A stretch of DNA of 56,500 nucleotides from an uncultured Eubacteriales bacterium (GCA_900545135.1 UQXL01000015.1:1-56500), one strand, 5' to 3'. Shown: positions 15,404 through 25,003, counted from the stretch's first letter. The notes: a model not told the origin generated them from the letters alone. Made by a program: numbers and translations.

Positions 15404-16273
15404 ATGACGGCAGAAAAGAAAAATAAACTAAAAAAAGAAATAATCACTTTTATTGCCCTGACAGCAGCCGCGGCGATAATAGCCTTCAACCTGAACAGTT
15501 TCGTTCAGACAGGCGGACTTATACCCGGCGGCTTCAGCGGATTCGCGGTCTTGGTGCAGCAAATAGGCAGGCAGTTCCTTGATATAGAAATCCCTTATTC
15601 TGTCATATATATGCCTATCAATTTAATTCCTGCATACATAGGATTCAAATATATAGGAAAGAAATTCACAATATATTCTTTTTACGTCGTATTTCTTTCG
15701 AGCTTGCTTACAGACATTTTCCCTTCGGTCACGATAACTTCCGACTTGATTTTGATAAGCGTATTCGGCGGAATACTGGGAAGCGTGGCCATAAGCGTCT
15801 GTCTTATACACGGTGCCAGCGGCGGCGGAACGGACTTTATTTCCATATATTTTTCAGAAAAGAAAGGTATCGACGCGTGGAACTATATTCTTCTTTCCAA
15901 CGTGATACTCCTGACTACAGCAGGACTTCTGTTCGGATTTGATATTGCCCTCTATTCCATAATATATCAATACGCCAACACGCAGGTGATTCAGCTTCTC
16001 TTCAAGCGCTATCAGAAGAATACGCTGCTCATCATTACTTCCGAGCCTATCCAGGTTTATGAAAAGCTCAGAGAGCTGACTCACCATGACGCCACCATGA
16101 TAGACGGCATGGGCATGTATGAAGGCGTCACCCGTCATATTCTATATTCCGTGGTAGGCAGAGAGGAAATCGATAAACTTGTTTCCGAGATCAGAAAAAT
16201 AGACCAAAAGGCTTTCATCAATGTGCTGAAAACTGACCAAATAAGCGGCAGGTTTTATAAGAGGCCTTACTAA
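15404..16273 (+). CDS. YitT family membrane protein (DUF161/DUF2179)
   Basis: A membrane protein of about 289 residues with five to six transmembrane segments in the first 190 residues (YitT_membrane), including the family glycine-rich motifs GGLIPGGFSG and HGASGGGTDF. A soluble C-terminal domain follows (DUF2179, from about residue 205). The start is ATG 15404; a longer frame from 15368 would overlap ybaK and adds no conserved sequence. It follows ybaK by five bases. The function of the family is not established. Confidence 0.88.
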   Translation: MTAEKKNKLKKEIITFIALTAAAAIIAFNLNSFVQTGGLIPGGFSGFAVLVQQIGRQFLDIEIPYSVIYMPINLIPAYIGFKYIGKKFTIYSFYVVFLSSLLTDIFPSVTITSDLILISVFGGILGSVAISVCLIHGASGGGTDFISIYFSEKKGIDAWNYILLSNVILLTTAGLLFGFDIALYSIIYQYANTQVIQLLFKRYQKNTLLIITSEPIQVYEKLRELTHHDATMIDGMGMYEGVTRHILYSVVGREEIDKLVSEIRKIDQKAFINVLKTDQISGRFYKRPY

Positions 16274-16280
16274 AGACAAC

Positions 16281-16305
16281 AGCGGCGTAAAGCCGCTTTG
16301 TTAAT
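16281..16305 (+). terminator. Hairpin after the YitT gene
   Basis: AGCGGC-GTAAA-GCCGCT followed by TTGTT. The T-run is short, so this is a moderate terminator candidate. Confidence 0.5.
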
Positions 16306-16350
16306 GTTCAGAAAATAATCAGGCATACGCCGTCTGCTTTCGGTATTCCC

Positions 16351-16390
16351 CAGCATCACCTGGCGTCGCTCTGCATCACCCGGCAATGGT
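16351..16390. repeat. 20-bp tandem repeat, two units
   Basis: C.GCATCACC.GGC starts at 16351 and 16371. It abuts the 3' end of the bofA-like gene. Confidence 0.65.
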
Positions 16391-16391
16391 T

Positions 16392-16655
16392 TTACATAGC
16401 ATTAAATATCAGCAGAAGAACAGCTCCCGGCAGTCCAAGAATACCTACTATGACTGCGTTAAACATGTTGAGAGGTATCATTATTCCAAAGCTTGAGCCT
16501 GCGAGATTGAACAGAAAGATCAGCAGGCCTCCTATCAGGCTGTTGACAGCAAGTTTCAGAATCAGCTTAAGCGGCCACACAAAAAGTCTGCCGAATATAA
16601 ATATTAAAAGTATCGCCCCTACGTAAGTAAGAAAAACACTGATGTCAAGTTCCAT
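16392..16655 (-). CDS. BofA family protein (pro-sigma-K processing inhibitor-like)
   Basis: An 87-residue hydrophobic protein with two to three membrane segments and the C-terminal pattern NAVIVGILGLPGAVLLLIF that marks the BofA family. In Bacillus subtilis BofA holds the SpoIVFB protease inactive in the forespore outer membrane. It lies next to yaaL and recR, as in B. subtilis (dnaX-yaaK-recR-yaaL-bofA), though yaaL is inverted here. Its presence suggests a spore-forming ancestry, but many non-sporulating Clostridia keep it. Confidence 0.75.
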   Translation of the reverse strand: MELDISVFLTYVGAILLIFIFGRLFVWPLKLILKLAVNSLIGGLLIFLFNLAGSSFGIMIPLNMFNAVIVGILGLPGAVLLLIFNAM

Positions 16656-16774
16656 AATCTCTTCCTCCGAAATTTTATTCTATTATATCAAATTATTGTT
16701 CCGTTATTATCTTTTTCCCCTGAAATTTTTGTGTATTCCAATCCAAAGTTTTCCCAGCGGCCGAACCGCTGCTC

Positions 16775-16804
16775 TGAACCCAAATCGGCCGAACCCAAAT
16801 CGGC
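16775..16804. repeat. 15-bp tandem repeat, two exact units bar one base
   Basis: GAACCCAAATCGGC occurs at 16776-16789 and 16791-16804 in the gap between bofA and yaaL. Confidence 0.75.
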
Positions 16805-16909
16805 AGTACACAATTTACGCTCTCCGGTATTGTAAAACTTTTATGCTTGTATAAAATATGTCTCTTTGGAATAAAATAGAATTAAATAAGCAAGAAAGGT
16901 GTGATTACA

Positions 16910-17185
16910 TTGACTAATTCTATCCGGGAAAAAATCTTCAAAGGGTACAATCTCGCGTGTGAAAAAGTTAAAGGTGCAAATGCCCTCAAGTCAAACGTTT
17001 CCGAAGACGACCTTTTATACAGTTCTCTCACTTCAGCCCATTCCGAACTTGAACAGGCAGTGTCAGCATTTAATGAACTTACCGATGACAAAGCTATAGA
17101 TTACGCTTCCTATAATCTTCTTGCCGCAAAAGCAAAATACTCATATCTAATCAAACTTGCGAAAGAAAAAAATTTATCTCTCTGA
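16910..17185 (+). CDS. yaaL: YaaL / DUF2508 family protein
   Basis: A small soluble protein of about 91 residues with no known function. The C-terminal pattern (FNELTDDKAIDYASYNLLAAKAKYSYLIK) matches DUF2508/YaaL, which is normally encoded beside recR and bofA. The start is probably TTG 16910, eight bases after AAAGGTG; GTG 16901 overlaps that ribosome binding site. It lies between recR and bofA but on the opposite strand, so it appears to have been inverted. It ends in a bidirectional terminator shared with recR. Confidence 0.8.
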   Translation: MTNSIREKIFKGYNLACEKVKGANALKSNVSEDDLLYSSLTSAHSELEQAVSAFNELTDDKAIDYASYNLLAAKAKYSYLIKLAKEKNLSL

Positions 17186-17208
17186 GACTTTCTCAGAGAG
17201 ATTTTTTT
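17177..17208. terminator. Bidirectional terminator between yaaL and recR
   Basis: An 11-bp perfect stem TCTCTCTGAGA-CTT-TCTCAGAGAGA followed by seven T. The mirror A-rich side (17168-17176) lets it work for recR from the other direction. Confidence 0.88.
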
Positions 17209-17806
17209 AAAGTTCCCGGCGGCCCTCCATGGCTTTAAGCAGCGTCACCTCGTCAGCATATTCCAAATCTCCGCCGACAGGCAGTCCGTGGGCTATCCTC
17301 GTGACTTTTATTCCTGCCGGCTTTATGAGCCTGGCTATGTACATGGCCGTGGCTTCGCCCTCGATATTAGGATTAGTGGCTACGATCAGTTCCCTGACAT
17401 CTTCTGACTGAAGTCTGGCTATCAGGGATTTAAGGTTTATATCTTCTGGGCCTATGCCCTCCATCGGAGAAATGACGCCGTTGAGCACATGATAAAGGCC
17501 GTCGAATTCCTTGATCCTTTCCATGGCCATCACGTCTCTTGGGCTCTCCACCACGCAGATTACATCTCTTCTGCGGCTTTCATCGGAGCAAATTGCACAA
17601 GGGTCGTTATCCGTCAGATTGCCGCACACGCTACAGTACTTCATGTCGCGTTTTGCATCTGTAATGGAGTCGGCAAGAGCCTTTGCTTCTGCGTCGTCAT
17701 AGGAAAGAATGTGGAAAGCCAGGCGCTGGGCTGATTTATAACCTATCCCGGGAAGTTTGGAAAGCTCGCCTATCAGTCTGGCGAGCGGCTTAGGATATTG
17801 TTTCAT
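17207..17806 (-). CDS. recR: Recombination protein RecR
   Basis: A 199-residue protein of the RecFOR pathway, which helps load RecA on gapped DNA. Visible are an N-terminal helix-hairpin-helix (LPGIGYKSAQRLAFHIL), the zinc finger C58-x2-C61-x8-C70-x2-C73, and a Toprim domain starting CVVESPRDVMAME. It is the last gene of the run dnaX-ebfC-recR, 33 bp after ebfC, the order conserved in Firmicutes. Confidence 0.97.
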   Translation of the reverse strand: MKQYPKPLARLIGELSKLPGIGYKSAQRLAFHILSYDDAEAKALADSITDAKRDMKYCSVCGNLTDNDPCAICSDESRRRDVICVVESPRDVMAMERIKEFDGLYHVLNGVISPMEGIGPEDINLKSLIARLQSEDVRELIVATNPNIEGEATAMYIARLIKPAGIKVTRIAHGLPVGGDLEYADEVTLLKAMEGRREL

Positions 17807-17839
17807 CTTCTACTCCCTGCGTTCCTTATTCCTGTCCTT

Positions 17840-18187
17840 TTAGAGTCCCGGTATTCCCAGTCCGCCTGTTATTTTGCTCATTTCCGCATTTGAAATCTCG
17901 TCGATCTGACGAAGTCCCTCGTTGACCGCCACCATGATCAGATCCTGAAGCATTTCAACGTCATCGGCGTCAACTACTTCCGGCTTTATTTCCAGTTTCG
18001 TCAGTTCTTTCTTGCCGCTGACGGTCACGGTCACGGCTCCGCCTCCTGCTGTAGTCGTAACTTCTTTTTCCTCTATTTCAGCCTGCATCATCTCCATCTT
18101 CCTCTGCATCGCCTGCATCTGCTGGAGCTGCTTCTGCATTCCGCCTCCTGCGGAAGGTCTTTTTCCGGCTCTCATTCCTTTTCCCAT
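17840..18187 (-). CDS. ebfC: YbaB/EbfC family nucleoid-associated protein
   Basis: A 115-residue DNA-binding protein that forms dimers. It has a basic, glycine-rich N-terminus, a long helix rich in Gln and Met (KQLQQMQAMQRKMEMMQAEI), and the family core VTVTVSGKKELTKLEIKPEVVD. It lies 16 bp after dnaX and 33 bp before recR, in the standard operon. Confidence 0.94.
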   Translation of the reverse strand: MGKGMRAGKRPSAGGGMQKQLQQMQAMQRKMEMMQAEIEEKEVTTTAGGGAVTVTVSGKKELTKLEIKPEVVDADDVEMLQDLIMVAVNEGLRQIDEISNAEMSKITGGLGIPGL

Positions 18188-18203
18188 CTTTCTCCTCCTG
18201 TTT

Positions 18204-19874
18204 TTATTCTATATCTACGTTTATTCCGAGAATATTACCTGCCTCGGCAGCCAAATCCTCTACGCTTTCTTCCTGTTCAGTTTTTTTCTCACCGTTTTCC
18301 TTGAGTACGCATTTTAAACGAAGCCGCTTTCCTATATGCGATTCCATAAGGTCTTCCAGCTGCTGTCTCTTCTGTTCTGCATAGCGTTTTGTAAAGCTGC
18401 TGCAGGCGGCGACTACGAAGCTGTCATCTGCTATGTCCTCAAGTGTGGTTCCGCTTCTTATGAGATTGAAACTTCCGGCGCTGCCCTCGCCCTCTTCAAA
18501 TATCCTGTGCCAGAGAGCGTCCTTTTCTGCAGCTGAATACCCTGAATATCCGCTGCTCGCGGCTGACCCCGCATCAGCTGCGGCCGTTAAAGCCTCGGCT
18601 TCAGCTACTGGTGTTTCTGCTTCAACCGCAGCGGCATGGGCCGATTCTGTCTCAGCAGGCTTGGAAAGTTCCGCCGTATCAGATGTGCTTGGTTTTCCAA
18701 CGGCGTTCTGCTTAGAATCAGCAGACGGCGCAGGAGCTGAAGACATGGCTTGGTTCCGTCCCTGGTGCGGAGGAACATATCTGGCCTCCTGCACGCCTCC
18801 CGCGGCTATGGCGACTATGGCAAGCTCCAGCAGAACTCTGGGATTTGTCGACCATCTGGCGTCGTTTATCGTCTTGGAAAGTCTGGTGACGGCATAATCG
18901 ATCTCATCAACTGAAATCTGACGGCTCTGCTTTTCCAGCCTACTCAGGTTTTCCGCCGACATGTTCAGCATGTCTCCGGCGTCTTTGACAAATTTGGTTA
19001 TGAGCAGGCTTCTGTAATGTCCCACCCAATCTTTCATTATCTGCCTTACGTCTTTGCCCTCCTGAAGCACATCGTTCAGAAGTACCAGCGCTTCGGCTGA
19101 TTTTCTCAGCGATACCAGTTCGGTCAAATCTATGAAAAAGTCTTCGCCTGTAGTTCCGACATATTCCAGAACCTTATCCCTATCGATCAGCTTGTCTCCT
19201 CCGGCCAGCACCTGATCCAGCACGCTGAGCCCGTCTCTTACGGAGCCGTCGGCGCAGTTGGCCAGAAGCCTCGCCGCATCTTCAGTCACTTCAACATTTC
19301 TTTCACGGCAGAGCTGTTTCATATTCTCCGCTATGACTTTCTGCGGCACTCTTCTGAAATCCAGCCTCATGCATCTTGAGAGTATGGTAGCGGGAAGTTT
19401 CTGCGGCTCTGTGGTCGCTAAAATAAACATCACATGTTCCGGCGGTTCCTCCAAAGTCTTGAGGAGCGCGTTGAAAGCTCCCGGGGAAAGCATGTGTACT
19501 TCGTCGATGATATACACTTTTTTTCTGCCGACGGCAGGCGGATATTTGACGCTTTCGCGGAGTTCTCTTATGTTCTCAACGCCGTTGTTGGAAGCCGCGT
19601 CTATCTCCACCACATCCATGAAGCTGCCTTCTTTTATCGCTTTGCAGTGAGCGCATGTTCCGCATGGTCTCTCACCGTCGGAAAGACAGTTGACCCCTTT
19701 GGCCAGAATCCTCGCAGTAGTCGTCTTGCCTGTTCCTCTGGTTCCGCAGAAAAGATAAGCGTGACTTACGCTGCCGGTAGCCAGCTGATTCCGCAGGATC
19801 TTCACTATATGCTCTTGTCCTAAAATTTCATCAAAGACTTCCGGCCTCTGAGTTCTGTATAAAGCGGTATACAT
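18204..19874 (-). CDS. dnaX: DNA polymerase III gamma/tau subunit
   Basis: The clamp-loader ATPase of about 556 residues. It has Walker A GTRGTGKTT (about residues 44-52), a four-cysteine zinc module around CGTCAHC, Walker B VYIIDEVHML and the sensor SRC motif in the first 240 residues. Domain III follows, and then a variable Ala/Ser/Glu-rich linker (about 375-450). The start is ATG 19874 after AAAAGGAGCT, giving MYTALYRTQRP; a 24-residue upstream extension in the frame runs toward the SRP RNA gene and is not used. It heads dnaX-ebfC-recR. Confidence 0.96.
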   Translation of the reverse strand: MYTALYRTQRPEVFDEILGQEHIVKILRNQLATGSVSHAYLFCGTRGTGKTTTARILAKGVNCLSDGERPCGTCAHCKAIKEGSFMDVVEIDAASNNGVENIRELRESVKYPPAVGRKKVYIIDEVHMLSPGAFNALLKTLEEPPEHVMFILATTEPQKLPATILSRCMRLDFRRVPQKVIAENMKQLCRERNVEVTEDAARLLANCADGSVRDGLSVLDQVLAGGDKLIDRDKVLEYVGTTGEDFFIDLTELVSLRKSAEALVLLNDVLQEGKDVRQIMKDWVGHYRSLLITKFVKDAGDMLNMSAENLSRLEKQSRQISVDEIDYAVTRLSKTINDARWSTNPRVLLELAIVAIAAGGVQEARYVPPHQGRNQAMSSAPAPSADSKQNAVGKPSTSDTAELSKPAETESAHAAAVEAETPVAEAEALTAAADAGSAASSGYSGYSAAEKDALWHRIFEEGEGSAGSFNLIRSGTTLEDIADDSFVVAACSSFTKRYAEQKRQQLEDLMESHIGKRLRLKCVLKENGEKKTEQEESVEDLAAEAGNILGINVDIE

Positions 19875-19930
19875 AAAAGCTCCTTTTTGCAAAAATCGCC
19901 CTTGAAAAGCTCCGCGCAGGCGTTGGAGAA

Positions 19931-20031
19931 GGCTAGTCTGCGGCACATAAGAACTTCCGCTTATTGCTGCTTCCTTCCGGACCTGACAAGGTTCACAGTG
20001 TCCTATTGCGCAGGACCCAAACCATGCCGGG
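19931..20031 (-). ncRNA. ffs: Signal recognition particle RNA, small bacterial type
   Basis: The minus strand contains the conserved domain IV core: AACCTTGTCAGGTCC, then GGAAGGAAGCAGC. Outer strands such as GGCATGGTTTG and CAGACTAGCC can pair. The RNA of about 100 nt lies directly upstream of dnaX, its usual place in Firmicutes. The ends are approximate. Confidence 0.92.
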
Positions 20032-20106
20032 CGAAGCTTTTCAAAGGCAATTTTCAGTTACTAATTTATTATATTGTTTTTTCGCTCCAAAGTCAATATA
20101 CCTTGC

Positions 20107-20148
20107 GAAAGTCGCTGCGGTAGTCGTGAAAGTCGCTGCGGCTGCCCG
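20107..20148. repeat. 21-bp tandem repeat, two units
   Basis: GAAAGTCGCTGCGG starts at 20107 and 20128 in the gap between ligA and the SRP RNA gene. Confidence 0.8.
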
Positions 20149-20191
20149 TCAGAAATCACTGCAACCGCCTGGCAAAAATCCGCAGCGTCTG

Positions 20192-22189
20192 TTACTCCGC
20201 TGACTCTCCGCGCGGCACACCGTTTTCAAGCCAATCTATGACGGTATCTTCATCTATGATGGGCACGCCCAGTTCCTTGGCTTTCTTATTCTTTGAAGAA
20301 CCTGACTGTATATCGTTGTTGATGAGGTAATCGGTTTTGCTGCTGACAGAACCTGCCGTCTTGCCGCCGGCCTTTTCGATGGCCGACTTCAGAGCGTCTC
20401 TGTTTTCAAAGGAATTGAGGCTTCCTGTTATTACGAACGTAAGTCCGGCCAGCGCATCGTCTCTCTCTTCCTCGCTTTCGTCAAGCCGTACTTCTGCCAG
20501 AATATCCGCGATATTTTTTTTGTTTTTTTCGTCATCGAAGTAGCGGATGAAGCTTTCCGCCATCACATCTCCGATTCCCTCAATCGACACCAGCTCATCG
20601 AAATCAAGCGTTTGTATTGAATTCCACTTGTTGTGGCAGTGCCTTGCTATGAGGCGGGCGTTGGCTTTGCCTATGCCGGGTATTCCGAGGCTGTACAGAA
20701 GCCTCTCGGGAGTGGTGTCCTTTGCCTTTTCGACGGAATTTTTCAGATTTTCAAAGGATTTTTCGCCGAAGCCCTCCATGTTGACAAACTCGTCCCTGAA
20801 AATTTCAACACGGAACAAGTCGGCAGGTTCTCTGATAAGACCTCTGGCGATGAGCTTTTCCAGTGACATTTCGGAAAGCCCCTCTATGTTCATTGCATCT
20901 CTCGAAACAAACAGCGTAAAGCTCTTTATCTGCTTGGCCTGGCAACCGGGATTCGGGCATACCAGAGTCTCCACCCCGTTCTCGCTGTCCAGCCTTGTCG
21001 CACTGCCGCATACAGGACATTTCTCAGGCACATGAGCGCTGTTGCTCTTGGTAAAGTTTTCCCTGATCTGCGGAATGATCATGTTCGCCTTATATACGCT
21101 GATCCTGTCCCCCACTCCCAGCTTAAGCTCACGCATCACGCTCACGTTATGGACTGAAGCTCTGCTCACCGTAGTGCCCTCCAGCTCCACAGGCTCGAAG
21201 ATGGCTATGGGATTTATCAGACCTGTCCTTGAAGCGCTCCACTCTATTTCACGAAGCGTCGTCTCTTTAAGCTCGTCTCTCCACTTGAAGGCTATGGAAT
21301 CTCTCGGAAATTTTGAAGTGGCTCCTAAAGACCTGCCATATTCGATATCATCATACACTAAAACAAGGCCGTCGGAAGGAATGGGATTTTTCTCAATTCT
21401 TCTTTCAAAGGACAGAAGCTCGTCTTTAAGGCCGGAGGCTTCGACCATACTGTATTCCACAACTTGGAATCCTCTTTTTTCAAGCCACTCAAACTGTTCA
21501 TGCCGTGTGCCAAAAGTCTCGCCCTCTGCCGATACAAGGCTGAAAGCAAAAAATCTAACTCTCCTCTGCGCCGTTATCTGATTATTGAGCTGACGCACTG
21601 AACCGGAGCACAGATTTCGCGGATTCTTATACTTGGAACTTTCGTCTGCGATATTTCTGTTTATCTTTTCAAAATCCTCGTATGAAATGACGGCTTCGCC
21701 TCTGAGCACCAGCTCGCCTTTGAAGTCGATCGAAAGAGGCAGGTTTATAAAAGTCTTGGCATTGTTGGTCACGACTTCGCCCACCTGTCCGTTGCCTCTT
21801 GTAACAGCTTTGTACAGCCTGCCGCCACGGTAAGTCAGCACTATGGTGAGTCCGTCCAGCTTCCATGACAAAACGCCTCTCTGATCTCCCAGCCACGAGA
21901 CAAGCTGATCCTGATCCTTAGTCTTATCCAGAGAAAGCATCCTTTCGGGGTGAGTTTCCTTGACCAGATCAGAAAGCACTTCGTAACCCACGTTGACGGT
22001 GGGACTTGAGGCCATTACGACTCCCGTCTCCTCTTCAAGGGCTGAAAGCTCATCATAAAGATCGTCGTACTGCTGATTCGTCATTATTTCACGGCTCTCC
22101 TGATAGTAAGCCCTGGACGCCTGGTTCAGAATTGATACCAGTTCTCTCATCCTATTCATTTTTTCATCCGAAATACTTTTTCTATCCAT
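20192..22189 (-). CDS. ligA: NAD-dependent DNA ligase
   Basis: Seals nicks during replication and repair using NAD+. The protein is about 665 residues, with an N-terminal Ia domain, the SPTVNVG segment (about 61-67), the adenylated lysine K110 in KLDG, the OB fold, a four-cysteine zinc finger (CPVC...CPNPGC), helix-hairpin-helix repeats (IPGIGKANARLI; IEGIGDVMAESF) and a C-terminal BRCT domain. The start chosen is ATG 22189, 28 bp after the pcrA stop; an in-frame extension into pcrA is not conserved. pcrA-ligA is a common operon in Firmicutes. Confidence 0.96.
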   Translation of the reverse strand: MDRKSISDEKMNRMRELVSILNQASRAYYQESREIMTNQQYDDLYDELSALEEETGVVMASSPTVNVGYEVLSDLVKETHPERMLSLDKTKDQDQLVSWLGDQRGVLSWKLDGLTIVLTYRGGRLYKAVTRGNGQVGEVVTNNAKTFINLPLSIDFKGELVLRGEAVISYEDFEKINRNIADESSKYKNPRNLCSGSVRQLNNQITAQRRVRFFAFSLVSAEGETFGTRHEQFEWLEKRGFQVVEYSMVEASGLKDELLSFERRIEKNPIPSDGLVLVYDDIEYGRSLGATSKFPRDSIAFKWRDELKETTLREIEWSASRTGLINPIAIFEPVELEGTTVSRASVHNVSVMRELKLGVGDRISVYKANMIIPQIRENFTKSNSAHVPEKCPVCGSATRLDSENGVETLVCPNPGCQAKQIKSFTLFVSRDAMNIEGLSEMSLEKLIARGLIREPADLFRVEIFRDEFVNMEGFGEKSFENLKNSVEKAKDTTPERLLYSLGIPGIGKANARLIARHCHNKWNSIQTLDFDELVSIEGIGDVMAESFIRYFDDEKNKKNIADILAEVRLDESEEERDDALAGLTFVITGSLNSFENRDALKSAIEKAGGKTAGSVSSKTDYLINNDIQSGSSKNKKAKELGVPIIDEDTVIDWLENGVPRGESAE

Positions 22190-22217
22190 AACGCTTTCTC
22201 TCCAAAGAGTAAAATTA

Positions 22218-24467
22218 TCAAAGTTTCTTAAGGCGCGCGATTCCTTTGGCCAGTTTTTTTCTTCCCTCGCCGTCAAACATCACGGTAACCGTCTTTTGAT
22301 CGCTTTCGATGACCATACCTCGGCCGAACTTGCTGTGAGACACCTCGTCACCAGGTTTGAAGTCATCGTCACCCATGCCGGCGTTTTCTTTCACGATTCG
22401 CTTTGCATACTGCAGCGGATCGTAAGTTATTTTTTTATCCTGCCTTTCATAAGGTTTGTATGCAGGCGCGGCAAATCCGTCCATGCTGCCTGTATTGACG
22501 CCAAGGCCGCCGGAATTCCTCTTAGGTGTATAGATCATATCTCCGTCGCTGTCCAGTATCGACGGCTCCAGTTCTCTCATAAACTCAGATTCCCTGGTAA
22601 ACGAACCGTTTCCGTATAAAACTCTGTATTCCGCTCCGGTAAGGAACAGCCTTTCTTTTGCCCTGGTCATTCCTACATAGCAAAGCCGCCTTTCCTCTTC
22701 CATCTTATCCATTGAGTCCATAGAACGGTGGCTCGGAAACAATCCGTCCTCCATTCCCGGCATAAAGACTACAGGAAATTCCAGGCCTTTGGCGCTGTGC
22801 AAAGTCATCAGCGTCACTTTGCCGGACTCGGACTCATATTTATCGGCATCGCCGTCGGTGGCCACTTTCTCCAAAAATTCCTGCAGGGTCGCCTCTTCGC
22901 CGGACGCTTTCTTCTCGCTTTCAAAATCAAAAATGAAAGATTTGAAATCCAGCAAATTCTCTATGCGCGCCTCAGCTTCCTGGGTATTCTGTTCTTCAAG
23001 GGATTTCATGTATCCTGTACGTATCAGCAAATTGTCGTAAATATCAGATATGGTCAGATTGGACTGCTCGTCTCTGCACAGATTGATGATTTCCGCCATC
23101 TGTTTCACCGAATCCCTGGCTTTCGCCGGCAGACCTTCGACCACCTCATCATCGGAAATCACGTCGAGCAAGGACTGTCCTCTGACGCCGGCCAGAGTCC
23201 TGAGCTTCTCCACGGTCTTTTCTCCGATTCCGCGCTTAGGCTCGTTTATGACTCTGATGAAAGCCATCTCATCTCGCGGATTGGCCACCAGCCTCATGTA
23301 TGAGATCATGTCTTTAGTCTCTTTCCTCTCATAGAAACTGAAACCCGACAGTATCTGGTAAGGTATCCTGGCTTGTCTCAGAGCGTCCTCGAACAGACGC
23401 GACTGAGCGTTGGTTCTGTAAAGTATCGCAAAGTCGTCATAGCCTCTGGACGGCCCCTCAAGGAGCTGTATTTCGCGGGCTATGTACGAAGCTTCTTCCT
23501 TGTCGTTTGAAAGTCTGGCATATACTATCTTATGCCCGGCTTCCTGCTCGGTCCAGAGCCGCTTGGATTTTCGGCCTCTGTTGTTTCTTATGACGGAATG
23601 GGCTGCCGCGAGAATGTTTCCGCTGGAGCGGTAATTCTGTTCGAGTTTTATGACTTTAGCCTGCGGAAAATCCTTTTCAAAGTCGAGTATGTTCCTTATA
23701 TCGGCTCCTCTCCACTCATATATGCACTGGTCGTCGTCTCCGACAACGCACAGGTTCTGATGCGCCTGGGCCATCAGTTTCACTATCTGATACTGAATAT
23801 GATTCGTATCCTGATACTCGTCTACCATTATATATGAAAACCTGCGCTGATATCCTTCCAGAATCTCGCTGTTGTCACGGAGGACGTGATAAGCGTTTCT
23901 CAGCAGATCGTCGAAATCCATGGCATTGTTCTTCCTGAGCTGTCTCTGGTACTCCCTGTAGATCTTATATATCATCTTACTCTTTAAGGTTTCCCCTTCC
24001 CGCTCTATGTATTCATCGGGACCTCTGTCGGCTTCCTTTTCTTTGCTTATTATCGCCGATACGTATTGAATAGGATATATTTTCGTATCTGCGTTCAGCT
24101 CTTTTATTATATTTTTCAGCAGTGCTTTCTGGTCTACCGTATCATATACGACGAAGTTTTTTTCATAGCCTGCGGCTTCGTAATTTTCTCTTAAAATTCT
24201 CAGGCTCATGGAATGGAATGTCATTATCCACATACCGGGACAGCTTCCGACCAGTTTTTCAACTCTCTGGCGCATTTCTCCCGCAGCCTTGTTGGTAAAT
24301 GTCACCGCCAGGATCTGATAGGGACTGATTCCCTGGTCTATCAGATAGGCGATCCTCTGCGTCATCGTCGCGGTTTTTCCGCTTCCTGCTCCTGCTAAAA
24401 TAAGCAGCGGTCCTTCTGTATGAAGCGCCGCCTCTCTCTGTTGTTTGTTCAAACTTTGTAAATCCAT
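22218..24467 (-). CDS. pcrA: ATP-dependent DNA helicase PcrA/UvrD
   Basis: A 749-residue SF1A 3'-5' helicase for repair and for removing replication blocks. Motif I is AGAGSGKTATM (about residues 25-35), motif II is MVDEYQDTN, and motifs III-VI follow (GDDDQCIYEWRGA; LEQNYRS; VTLMTLHSAKGLEF; YVGMTRAKE). A C-terminal Tudor-like segment (GDEVSHSKFGRGMVI) is typical of PcrA. It starts nine bases after the small membrane-protein gene and precedes ligA. Confidence 0.96.
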   Translation of the reverse strand: MDLQSLNKQQREAALHTEGPLLILAGAGSGKTATMTQRIAYLIDQGISPYQILAVTFTNKAAGEMRQRVEKLVGSCPGMWIMTFHSMSLRILRENYEAAGYEKNFVVYDTVDQKALLKNIIKELNADTKIYPIQYVSAIISKEKEADRGPDEYIEREGETLKSKMIYKIYREYQRQLRKNNAMDFDDLLRNAYHVLRDNSEILEGYQRRFSYIMVDEYQDTNHIQYQIVKLMAQAHQNLCVVGDDDQCIYEWRGADIRNILDFEKDFPQAKVIKLEQNYRSSGNILAAAHSVIRNNRGRKSKRLWTEQEAGHKIVYARLSNDKEEASYIAREIQLLEGPSRGYDDFAILYRTNAQSRLFEDALRQARIPYQILSGFSFYERKETKDMISYMRLVANPRDEMAFIRVINEPKRGIGEKTVEKLRTLAGVRGQSLLDVISDDEVVEGLPAKARDSVKQMAEIINLCRDEQSNLTISDIYDNLLIRTGYMKSLEEQNTQEAEARIENLLDFKSFIFDFESEKKASGEEATLQEFLEKVATDGDADKYESESGKVTLMTLHSAKGLEFPVVFMPGMEDGLFPSHRSMDSMDKMEEERRLCYVGMTRAKERLFLTGAEYRVLYGNGSFTRESEFMRELEPSILDSDGDMIYTPKRNSGGLGVNTGSMDGFAAPAYKPYERQDKKITYDPLQYAKRIVKENAGMGDDDFKPGDEVSHSKFGRGMVIESDQKTVTVMFDGEGRKKLAKGIARLKKL

Positions 24468-24475
24468 AATCTCTT

Positions 24476-24733
24476 CTACTTTTCCTTTTTCTTCAGATAT
24501 ATAGCGTAAACTATGTCAAAAGCAAATCCCCATGCAAGACCTGACACCATGCAGAGAGCCACGTATGCGACCATGTTTTCTCTGGACCATAAAAAGGACG
24601 ATCCGACGCAGCCAATGGTCACGGCTATCAGACTGTAGATGCGCCCTCTCTTCCTGCGCTTTTCCATCTGTTCCCTTCTCTCCTGCTTTTTGGCCAGTTC
24701 CCTCGGGGTAAGTTTTTTCTTTTTCTTACTCAT
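24476..24733 (-). CDS. Hypothetical small membrane protein, basic N-terminus
   Basis: An 85-residue protein not recognised as a known family. The first 30 residues are very basic (KKKKK, ERREQMEKRRKRGR), followed by two hydrophobic segments (about 32-48 and 55-77) and a basic end. It is nine bases upstream of pcrA and probably cotranscribed with it. A good ribosome binding site (AAAGAGGAAG) precedes ATG 24733. A two-pass membrane protein with the N-terminus inside is the simplest reading. Confidence 0.65.
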   Translation of the reverse strand: MSKKKKKLTPRELAKKQERREQMEKRRKRGRIYSLIAVTIGCVGSSFLWSRENMVAYVALCMVSGLAWGFAFDIVYAIYLKKKEK

Positions 24734-25003
24734 CTGCTTCCTCTTTCAGTAATTATTCCAGCCTCGCCTGCGTCGGAGCCGGACGATATGATTATTGCGT
24801 TTATTGTAACCGCCCTCCAGTCCGCCGAACGGCGTTTCAATGTCCGCTTCCTCTCGGCGCAAACTATACAATTCCTCGCAACAGAACCGTTACAATCTCT
24901 TATGGACATTATACCACAAACCAAGTCTGCCAAAGTGATTCAATGAACCCTATCCTGCGGTGGAGCCGGACAATACCATGTCATATTTGTAATATTATGG
25001 TAA

